From Adiantum capillus-veneris (Eukaryota; Streptophyta; Polypodiopsida; Polypodiales; Pteridaceae): a DNA stretch of 64,000 bases. The stretch lies in contig CM043952.1 of assembly GCA_014529385.2 (NCBI GenBank), forward strand, positions 67,345,870 to 67,409,869, written 5' to 3'. Shown one piece after another: positions 52,001 to 63,378 of the stretch. The notes under the pieces were generated by a model, which was not told the DNA's origin, did not search any database, and saw nothing but the letters and a program-made list of their open reading frames with translations. The translations under genes and the position numbers were made by a program. Position 1 is the first letter of the stretch, and the number at the start of each line of letters is the position of its first letter.

Positions 52001-55000
52001 TAATTTCAAAGAAGCTTTCTTGAGGATTACAGACTTCCAATGGGTAAAAATACCTTGAACTCCTAAAGACTCCTCAAACTTTACTACGAAACTAGAAATT
52101 CCTTTTTCTATGGCTTTGAGAAGGCAAGAGTCGTTTGAGGAAGGGAGCCTATATTTAGTACCTCTTGAGAAAAGGTCTTTCAAGGAATCCGAAGGAAGGA
52201 TAGAACAATCGGCAGTAACTAACCAATTGTCAACGTTCCATCTCTTCAATCTCGAACTGAGTAGGCCGAGGTGGGCGTACTCTTCCTCTGATTGCTCATG
52301 AGAATCTTCTTCATGATCTCCTCCCGTATTCGCAGATGCAAAAGAAGTCGACTGTTTCTTGTTGGAATCAATAAATGCCACGAGAAAAGAATCAAATTTC
52401 CCAGTAGAAGAGAAATCCGCCGTGCTCTGATACCACTGTAACAAACTTGCACACCCCAAGTCAAGATTCTACCGCGACACAACATAGAATCACTTCCAAA
52501 CAGTTCACAAAGTCAACACGGCCCGGTGTAGTTCCGTGCCCAGAGGTATTGGCCCCAAAGATTGGCGCCCCTTTCGGTATTTCTTTAATCTATGTTCAAA
52601 GTACAAGAGAGTAGGCATGCGCTCACTCTCAGACTCTGCGTCCAGATGCCCTGAGAAGTGAGGCCTAACCCACTTATTTATTGGTACAAGGGATGCCCAA
52701 AAGCAGAGCCCCAAAATCTCTCAAAAGCAACTGTCCCAATAGCAATTTTCTTAAAATCTTTTATCCAAAATCTGCCAGCTAAATCAGCCAGTGCAATTTA
52801 CGGAATTCCGTACAAACTACCACGCCAACAGCGTGATTTGCGGCGCAATTTCCGAGGGCCCGTACATTCTGCCACGTGTCAACCTGTCGGTGCATAATCC
52901 GGGTTGCTACCACGTCATCAATTGCAGTTGTGTCCGGGGGGGCAGCCACGTCATTAGTTTGCGACATTTAACCTAGACCATCATCCAAAGTGATCAGATT
53001 TGCTAAAAAGGGGTGTTTTGTTCTTTTTAAGTTAATTTTAGGAGCAAGTTATCCAAAGGTCATCACTCCTTTAGAATAACAATGAATTAATGTAGTTTTT
53101 ATAGATATGGTTTTTATATAACCCAATTTTATTAAGACCTTACATAGCATTTTAACATACATATCATACTGATCGGAAGCCACTACGTCTTCTGATCCAA
53201 GTGTTTTAATCCCAAAATCAGGCCCAAATTTTCATTCCTTCCATACTCCAGGGTCTTTCAAACAAATAGCCCAAGAATTTATCAATCCTGATCAAATGAT
53301 TGTGATTTCCTTATAACCACTTTTCTTGAACAAATATACAATATCCATCACATTCCGCACCAAACAATAGCCAGTAGGTATTAAAAAACAAACCTCACAG
53401 GCCTCAAAGCCCCTTCTTTTTTCTCTTTTTTGTTTAAAAAACAACAGCTCTTAGTATGCGGTAATAAAACCTAAAAAGCCGAATGTGCAGCCTAGTTAGG
53501 ATAGCGGCACCGTTAGTAAACAACACGCCAGAACACATTTCAATGCAACTTGAGCCCCTATTGGGCAAAGCATACAATGTTCTTTACTGAAAAAATTGCA
53601 CAGAGTTTCCATTGCCTTGCTTGACATCATACAGGGTATCCCCCCCCCTTTTTTTTACCCTTAAACACAAGCCATATCTTTTTGAGAAAAGACGAGTATC
53701 AAGATAACTAAGACAAAGCCCCAAAGTAATCCAAACATATATTGGTTACCAATATGAATTCAATAGCGGCCAGTAATCTACAAGGCCAAGCGCGAGCAAT
53801 AGGTGTCAAAACACAAGTTATTATTTGGAGTAAGACCACTATAGTATCATATGCAATATACCATATGCAAGGCAAAATAAAAAGTGTGTGCAAACGAGGA
53901 CCACCTTTACCTTGCTATGCAGGGCAATCAAAAAAAAAGACCAAGGTGTGTTATCACAGGGCCTGTGAGCTATAAAAACAGCATTAAATTATGCAAAGCC
54001 CATTTTACCAGTTAGACTGAGAGCAAAAACAGAGTATGATGCGATTTTCTCTGATGTCGAAGGTCAAATGGTGAAATGCCCGACATCATGTGTAAAAGAA
54101 GCTTTTAGTTACTTATGCGATTAAAAAAACTAGAATTTAATCGTAACCAAAGTCCAATGGGCAAGCAAATGCTTTTGTAAAAAAAACACTTTTCAGTGCA
54201 AAGTGTACAGAAAGACAAAGGTGGATTATGGAGAGTACGGAGCTCTAAAGCTCCTTTATGTTCCACTAACTCCATAATCATGCAGAGAGAGATTGACCAA
54301 AGAAAGCCGTCAAATCTTCTCTTTTCACATAAACTCACACACATAGTCAAGGCTAAGTGAGGGGTATGAAGCATCCCTCACCTTGTTTATATACTGATAA
54401 GTCTTCATCCAATGCAATGAGTAGAGCTAGTAGGGCGAATCACGTATAAATCCACTTATCACCAAGGCATACAGTTGCTAGTGGCGGTCGCCATGGAATG
54501 ATGTAGAGGAGGGGGTGGTGGTAGAGAGTAGACAGCGTGAAGACGACTCAGAACTCCTAGTGCACAGAGGAAAACTTTCAAGCGGATGAGTTAACACCCA
54601 AATATGGGCCATAATGTCCTGGGTTAGGGAGCCAAAATATCAAATCACGGACAGAGTTATATTAACTTGACCCAAGAGGCTAAGCCTCCCCTTCAAGGGT
54701 AATGCCACATGCGGGTTGGGACCCTATGTTAGTGTAGTGTTTATAACTCGAAAAACCTTTTCGACTAGGTAGGTGTTTATAATGCCACAAAGGTGCCAAC
54801 CGTGGGTGAAAAAACTAAGTAAAAAACCAATGTGTGTGTGTGTATGTGTGTGCGCGCACGCGTGTGTGGACTGTTGTTCGGGCCGGGGGGGGGGGGGGGG
54901 GGCTGTTATATTAACATCTTCAAAAGGCCAAAATGAACTATGAGACCAAAAGGTTACATCCATGTGTGACTCTACTACAATATCTTGGGAACATAAAAAT

Positions 55001-58000
55001 TAAAATAAATGAGAGTATTGTCACAAACTGATGACGTGGCTGCCCAGTGCACACACACACACACCCCTATGGCGGGCTGAAGTGCTGACGTGGCTGCTTG
55101 TCCCGGAAAATCCCTGAAAAGCTGACGTGGATCAGTCCGTACAGCTGCTGACGTGGCAGCCTGCGATTTGCGGCGTGATTTCCGGCAGCCAATACCAGCG
55201 GCAGGTTTTCTTTGGGCAGCTTTTAGACTTGCTTTTCCTACGCAAGTTGAGAAAGAGAGAGAAAAGCTTTTTGCTTTATTTTTACTAAGCAAGAATGAAA
55301 GAGAAAGAGTCTCTTGCTTTATTTTTCAAGAAGCTTTTACTTGAAGCTTTTGAAGCTTTTGATTTCAGCTTTTGGGGCTCTTCTTTTAGCAACCCTTGTA
55401 CTCTTTAAATAAGTGGGTAGGCCACTCACAACTCAAAGCATCTGGACGCAAAGTCTGAGTGTCAGCGCCTGCCCGCACTCTTGTACTTCGAACTCAGATT
55501 AATATAAAAAGAAATACCGAAAGGGACGCCAGTCTTTGGGCCAATATCTCTAGGCACGGAACTCCGACGGGCCAATCTCGAATAAATTGTGAACTGTGAA
55601 TTGTTTTGAAGTGGTTATTTGGTGCTGTCGCGGTAGATTCTTGACTTGGAGTGTCCAAGTCTGTTACAATGATATCAGAGCACGGCCGATTTCTCTTCTA
55701 CGAGAAATCCGATCCCAATTTTTTTTCCGCTGCACCTATGGCTTCAGGCAAAGATCAATCGACTCCCTCTGCATCCGGAGATGCGGAAAGGGATCACAAC
55801 AAAGATTCAGGCAAGGAGTATGGCCCACCTCAACCTACTCAAGCGGAGAGTTGAGAGATGGAGCGTCAACGATTGATTGCCGACGCAACAAAGATGATGC
55901 TTAATTTTTTCAAGGACTCGAAAATGGCAAAATATATGAGCAAGACCTCTTTGGAGGAGGTGCACATGCAGTGGCAGAAAACCACAAAACCACCCCGAAA
56001 ACCCGCTCTCAAGAAACCTCCTACTCCTAAGAAGTATACAGAGAAAGAATTAGAAGAGGTGGTTGATGCACGAATTGCTCAGCTTTTTGACGCGCAAAAC
56101 AAAGCTAAAAAGCATGGCAAAAAGCAGAAGAAAGGCATTGACTTCCCGGGTTGTTTGGGTCGTCAGTCGACATTTGAAAAGGCAAAGAAACAGAAGAAGC
56201 GTGTTCGATTTGAAGGAGAACCCAATTCTTCTTCTTCTTCTTATTTCGGCAGTTCTTCTAGCTCATCTGACTCGAGCGAAGAAGACCGAAAAGGCAAAAA
56301 GCGAAGCAAAAAGCCACGCTTTGGAAAGGGCAAGAAAAAGACAAAAAAGTCTAAATCTTACCCCGTGATTGACAGTTCTACTGAGGACTCGTCTACAGAC
56401 AGTTCGGACTCTGATTACAGCAACTTTTATGCAAAGAAGAATAATTTTTACAAAGCCAACCAGTACGACTTTCTGGAAGACAAAAGCAAGAAAGTCCAAG
56501 AGTTTAAGAAAGGTGGACAGTCAATTAAATTTGACACGTTTTCTGGTTATAGAGATGCTTCGAAGGCTTTGTCTTTTGCAGCAGTTTGACAACGTTTTTG
56601 CGGGAGGGCGTTACTCAAAGCACTCAGTTCGGAGAGTTGTCTCCTACTTTAAGGGGAATGCTTAAACTTGGTGGTCCACGCTTCTATTAAACAAGACTGC
56701 GCCAGTTAAATGGCTGAAATTCAAGAGGCTTTTTCTTTCTTCTTGGCTGACTCCAGAGTATGAACGTGATATACGAACTCCTTGGAACCATCTTCGGATG
56801 ACCAAGAAGGATACAATGGACGCTTATTGCGAGAGATTCTGGAGCTCTTTTCTACCCGCCTCTTCATTTAAGAAGATCTTGTTCAAGGAATAGATTGAGC
56901 GGTTTACCTTGGGTCTTCCTACAGAGATCCAAGATCACTGCTTGGAACAGATGTCAGCTTCCATTCAGGAGTTGATGAGCCATGAGAAACGGGGTTTTGC
57001 CATTCACTTTGGCAGTCTGACCTACCCCACAGATGAGATCATGACACAAAGAGTCGAACAGACTTCGAAAATGAGAGTAGAAAGAGAAAGAGCGACCCAG
57101 AACAGAAAGATAAGGATGCACGACCCAAGCTTACTCCTCAAGAGAGAGCTTTCTACATAAGGAGGGGAAGTGCTTTAAATGCGGGGAAACTAAGCATATC
57201 TCCGTGAAGTGCCCTAGCAAGGCACCAAATGAACAGGATGAAGAAAGGCCAGAAAGTTCTAGAGCAGCTGAGGGACGTGGCAGAAAAGGTAGATAAAAAG
57301 CAGAACCGGTACCACATTGCGTGGGGCCTGAACTGAATCAAATGAATGAAAGTTCAAACTTTGCCGCTTTTGGGGCAAAGTGAAAGATCAGGAAGCTCTT
57401 TTGAAGGAGCCAAGGCCAACTTCTTTTCACTTGGAATTGGCAGCTCAATTTAGAATTACGTCCGATAGGCTCACGCCATAGGCGGAGGTAGTTCGAGTGG
57501 CACCCGGACGGGATGTTGCCATTACACCGAGCATTGGCAAACTTCGTTTGCAATGAAGGGGTGTTTTAGGACACGAGGAGTTTTACGTATTTGCCTTGGA
57601 AGGTTGTGACGTTCTACTCGAAATCCCTTGGTACCACAACAACAACGTCGTGGTTGACTACCGGGCTGAGAAAGTGACTTTGACAAATGAAGGGCTCCGA
57701 GATTGTACTTGATGAACTTCAGTTTCTTTACTCTTTTTTTTTTGGGAGAGAACTGAACGATGGATAAGGTCGAATATGTTTTGACCTGAACAAAAGAACG
57801 CCAAGATTTTCTCCACACTCATGCCGATTGCTTTTGAGAGGGCCTGTCAGGCGAGTTACCACCGCTCATCCTGAAGATCATACTATTGATCTGATACCTA
57901 GAAGCACGCCACCGAACCGGCCACCTTACCGTGTGAGCTGAGCCCAGAACGAAGAGATTATGAACCAGGTGAAAGACCTCTTGGAAAAGGGTCTTGTCCA

Positions 58001-61000
58001 GCCTAGTACTTGACCGTATTGCTCTCCAATGTTGTTGGTTTTGAAGAAAGACGGATCTTGAAGAATGTGCGCATCGATTATAGAGCTCTCAACAAAATCA
58101 CCATTAAGAACAGATTTCCGATTCCTAGGATCGATGATATACTCGACAGATTACAAGGATCCTCGTGCTTTAGCAAGATTAATTTGAAGAGTGGATATCA
58201 TCATATCCAAACCGCGCCGGGAGACGTCTATAAGAAAGCCTTTCGGACAACTTTTGGGTTATTTGAGTTTTTGGTGATGCCTTTTGGCTTAACCAATGCT
58301 CTTGCGACATTTAACCGAACGATGGATCGAGAGTACAGGCTATTTGTTGGCACTTTCTTTGACGATATCATTGTTTTCTCCAAGAATGAGACAGAATATA
58401 GAGATCATCTGCTTTAGGTCTTTCAGGCATTACGATATCACAAGTTAGTGATTAAAGCGAAGAAAAGTGAATTTCTCCTACCAGAGATACACTTTTTGGA
58501 CACATTGTGTCAGCAGCAGGAGTGCAAATGGATCCGGCCAAGAAAGAGACTATCCGTGATTGGCTCGATTTGAAGAATCTCCATGAAGTTAGGAGCTTCT
58601 TGGGATTGTGTTCGTACTACAAGCGGTTTATTAGAAAGTTTGCAGAGGTTGCTTTCCCTTTGCATATCTTGACACAGAAAGGAATCCCTTTCTCCTGGGA
58701 ACCCATAGAGTGACTGCCTTTCAGACTTTGAAAGAGAAATTCACTACGGGACCAGTTTTGACTTTGTCGGAGTTGCAAAAGTCGGTTGAAGTATATTGTG
58801 ATACTTGTGGTCGTAGTCTGGATGCGGTCTTAATGCAAAAATGCCAATGTCATTGCCTACGAGAGGCGATTGTTCTCAAGGCCAGAATTGACAACACAGA
58901 TTTGTGAGAAAGAGCTTTTGGCGGCTATCCATTGTCTTATTCAGTGGCGACATTACCTACTCGGAGCCGATTTTACGATTTTCACAGATGATGGGAGTTT
59001 ACGCTTCTTCTTGTCACAGAAGCAGCTATCGGACAAAGCAGATGCGGTGGGCAAAACTTCTTGTCACGGCTTACTTCCGGATTGTCCATGTGCAAGGGCA
59101 GAAGAAATTGGTGGCAAATACTTTGTCCCGAAAGCCGTTGGTTCTGGCTATTTCTGCAATACATCAAAGGAACTTCGAGCATATGGTCGGTCAGTACGCC
59201 ACAGAACAGATTTTGCAGATGTATTCAGTTGAATACAGAAAGGGGAGATAGTAGCGGATTATTCCATTCGGGATGGCTACTTGATGAAGAAAACCATGTT
59301 GTGCGTTGGACAACCGTTGAGGAAAAAGGTTCTAACCCAATGCCACTGTCCGCCTTTTCCGGGTCACCGCGGCATTGCGACCACCTTGAGAGGGGTAGAG
59401 AGAAACGTCTTTTGGCCGAGACTCAAGAAGGATGTGGACGAGTTTGCGCGCAATTGCTTGGTATGCCAGAAGGTCAAGTTTGACAGGCATAAAGCATAGG
59501 GATTGTTACACCCTTTTAGCCATACCCACCCGCCCTGGGAAAGTATTGCAATGGATTTCATCTCCCCAGAACACAGCATGGGCACGATTGTTTATTGCAC
59601 AGGTCTTCAGATTACATGGCATGCCTGAGACAATTGTCTCCGACAGGACCCCAAGTTCACGAGTTTGTTTCCGAAGGCTATTTGGGAGAACATAGGCACG
59701 CGGTTGCAGTTCTCGTCATCGTTCCACCCGCAGATTGACGGGCAATAGTAGATTGCTAATTTAGTGGTACTAGATTTGCTGAAGTCTTCTTTGTCGGATC
59801 AGAAGACTACTTGGGAAAGGTTTTACCTTTGGTGGAATATGCCTAAGAAACACGATCAACTCTTTGATGAGGAAGGTGTCATTTGAGATTTTTGACTTTG
59901 CTACGAAGGTTCTACCCTTCCTTAGCACGAAAGATAAGATTTTTCTTTGAAGCCGACCAGTTCACGAGGGACTTGGTCCAAAAGGCTTTGCAGAAATTTC
60001 AGGAAAGACAGAAAAAGGCAGCAGATCGCCATTGTCGCGATTTCAAATTGAAGGAGAAAAATTGGGTGCTCTTACATTATGGGAAGGCACGACCGAGAAA
60101 GAAAACAAAAGGGAAAGGAGCGGCTTCTTTGTAAGCTTAGCATTACATAGTGTGGACCTTTCCAGGTTTTCCGAAAAGATAAATGATATCTCCTTAGGAC
60201 TGAAGCTGCCAGAATACTTGGAGGATTCACAATGTTTTTTTAATTCGAGTCTCTTAATGCCTTTTGAAGCCGGTGTGCCTGAACAACCCAAATTGGACGA
60301 AAGCGAGCAGATACTCGTTCCAGAACAGACATTAGCACAAGAAAGAAAGTAAGAAGGTAAAGTGAACTGATGGTTCTTGGTTAAATTCAACACCTACTTC
60401 ACATTGGATGCGAAGCGAATGGAGGAGGAAGACCTAGCAGATATTCCTCGGAATGTGAATCTTTACCTTGAAGCTTTTGGTTTAGCATTGTTAGGTGCAG
60501 GGGAAGAGAATTTGAACTTTGCTAAAGATGAGTGCTCCGAACTGTTGTCAAGGTTCCTTTTACTTACAGAAGGGAGAGCCTTCCGTTCCTTTAGTGAGAG
60601 AGTTCAATGGACACAAACAAAGTGCATGAACACTGTGAATGAAGGTGCTGAGACTGAGAGATAGAGAGAGAAGAATATGACACCAGAATGTTGTCAAACC
60701 CTCCTCCGAAGGCCCCACTCTCTATGGCGAGAGCGGTCTACTTATGATTGCACAAATCTCTACAATGCTTTGGACTTGCCGACGATGTCGACGACAATGA
60801 GGACGATGACGAGACGGCCTCAAATCTGAACACGCTAAGGGCTTAAATCAGCAAATCTTTATCTGCTGAATTCTGACTCTATGTCAGTGACGATGTCGAT
60901 GACCACGATGCGACAACAACGCGCTGAAAACTCAGATGCTGAAATCTGCGTTTTCCGGGCTGAAACTGTAAACCTTGATGGATTTCACTATGCGGCGAGG

Positions 61001-63338
61001 ATCTGCTGCGGGAAGGCGAGATCTGCGAAATTCGGGACTTCTTCTGTGATGTCTGACTGCTGAAAATTGAAAACGCTGATGCTACTGTGGATTCCGTTGC
61101 GATGGAACTGCAAAACGCCAAGGGCTGATCTGCAACCAAAAACGCTAGGGCTGAATTCTGTTATCTTCTAAGGAATCTGCTAACACTAGGGCTGATTTGA
61201 AGTCTTCTCGCAAAAACGCTACGGCTTTTGTTGATTCTGCTGTTGCCGGATGTCTTGCAAATGCAAAACGCTAAGCTGATTTGTGGTTCTACTATCGACG
61301 GGAATCTGCAAGTGCAAAAACGCTGGCTGATCTGGTGCAAAAACGCTAGGCCTTCTATTGAGAGAAATGCCAGAGTTGTCGCGGGGGTTGGTCTTACTAA
61401 CAAGTTGCCTGTTGACCAAGGTGCTCCTGCTGCCTCTTCTGCCAGAAAGTGCTAACTTTGGTTTGCTTATATGTTAACTTGGCAAAATTGCCCTACCTAC
61501 TTTCCAACAAAAGTCACTTAAAAATAATAAGTGAAAAATGTCAAAAATAGGAAAAATAGGTCTATGAACTTTAAAAATGCTCTTGATGGGATTTGATGGG
61601 AATCTAATGATCATGCTCTGTGCGACCAGAGGATATGCATCTAATCTAAGTGCCTGGACATGCACGGTCTGCGAACAGACTCACAAAAGTGTCAGATCAC
61701 TTCCTATTCTAGACTGACTTGACTGACTGAACCCTGGTCATGCTGGAGCTTGTCCACGGACACATAGGATTGGATGTGTCACGTAACATCCCCTCCTTTT
61801 CAAGTGAGGTACTGGTACCGAACTGTATGGCGTCAAGGGAGATCGCCAATAGCATCCGGAATCCTGGAAAGGACTCTTCGCCGGCCCACTCTGATGTGTG
61901 GATCGTGCGATACTTGAACTTCATAAAGGTCTACAATGCTTGCTTCTTTGGGCCGCACCACTCTTCCATCTCGGTAGAAAGCAATCTTACCTTTTTTCCT
62001 TGCCGCTCTAATCTCTCGCATTACTTCCTATATATGGGCGACCTGTGAGAGGGTAAGATCATTCCCGAGAAAGATGCCCGTCTTCTTAAGAGTTGGTCTC
62101 TTCTTCAAAAAGTACTTCTTCCTTCCATGGAGGGAAAACGAAGGATGAGTGCCCTTTCTTTCGAGATTTTTCTTGTTACCCACTCTCCAAGCTCTTGAGT
62201 GCATCGGCTCATGAACCCCCATCAAAGCCATGAGTTCTTTTACCTTCTTGTCTACATTATCTTTGTCTTTAAAGTCGCAAATTCTCACATGTAGAGCGTA
62301 CACGTCTTCTTTTCTCCTCTTCTAATGTCAGGTTGATAAGGGTGGGTGTGGACGTTGTTTCCTTGCTTTCCCTTTTTTTGGCAACCTCCATCCATTTCGC
62401 AGCCTCATCTACTTTCTGTTGAGTCTTTGTAATATAACGTCCACCCAAGCAGTCGTCATTTCTTTATGCTGCTCTTCCCCCTCTTTGATGGCTCGCACTT
62501 GCTCTTGATTGTGTTTAGTTCTTCTATCACAGAGGGTTGCAACTCTCCTTCAACCCTGTTTCGTGAGCGTGCCTCAGCGAGCTCCTTCTTGAGTGATGCA
62601 ATCTCTCCATCTTGGGTCGTCATCCGATCTCCCATTGTCGTGATCTTGCTTTCTTGGGCCGAAACGCGATCCTCGAGCATTCTTATTGTCCCTAATAGTT
62701 GGCGGTTGATATTGTTAATGGTTTCAACCATTTCTTCTTTGCACTTTGAAACTGCATCTTCTAAGGGGTCGGCCTTATCATTTTGCTTCCTCATGTTTTA
62801 TCGGTGTCAAAAAACGAGAGAAGAGAGAAAATTGACTTTACACGCACAAGTGGTTCCACATTATGCATACATGTTCCACACTAAGCATACATGGCGTGCA
62901 TTTCTTACAATTTCTGCAAAATACGATCAAAACGACGCTTTATGCAATTTCTGCAATTTTCTGCCAATTCTGCAATTTTTGAAAATCAGCAATTTCTGCA
63001 CTGTCTGAATTCTGCAATTTCCTGTAAAACCTTGTAAATTTTTTGTGAATTTTCTGAAAATTCTGCCAAAAAAAATGCTTTTTTCCCCTGCAAAATTCTC
63101 ATTTCTGATTTCTGATTTGCTGCAGTTTTGGCCATTGTACCTGCTGTACCTGTTGTTTTTTTTTTTTGGGGGGGGGGGGGGCAGGGGGGTGCAAGCGCGA
63201 ACTGTGGCGAGGGGCAAGGCTGCAGGGGGGTGGAAGCGCGAGGGGGGGAGGGTGGGGGGTGGAGGTGGGATTGCAGAGCGGGGGGGGGGGGGGTTTACGC
63301 GAGGGGCTGTGGCGAGGGGAGGGCTTACGGGAGGAGGT

Positions 63339-63378
<40 letters not shown>

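Larger units (their letters stand above)
55019..60500 (+). mobile_element. Ty3/Gypsy chromovirus (element 3), broken
   Basis: Fossil. 5' LTR 55019-55668; primer site TGATATCAGAGCACGG at 55670; gag about 55740-57170 with a Lys/Ser-rich middle; zinc knuckle near 57165-57215; protease near 57330-57650; reverse transcriptase near 58010-58700 (YRALNKITIKNRFPIPRIDD, FFDDIIVFSKN); RNase H to 59240; integrase zinc region near 59340-59490 and core after it; integrase C-terminal part near 60150-60270 (LLMPFEAG); chromodomain-like FLVKF and MEEEDLAD near 60380-60450. No 3' LTR is recognised. More than ten breaks; old. Confidence 0.9.
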
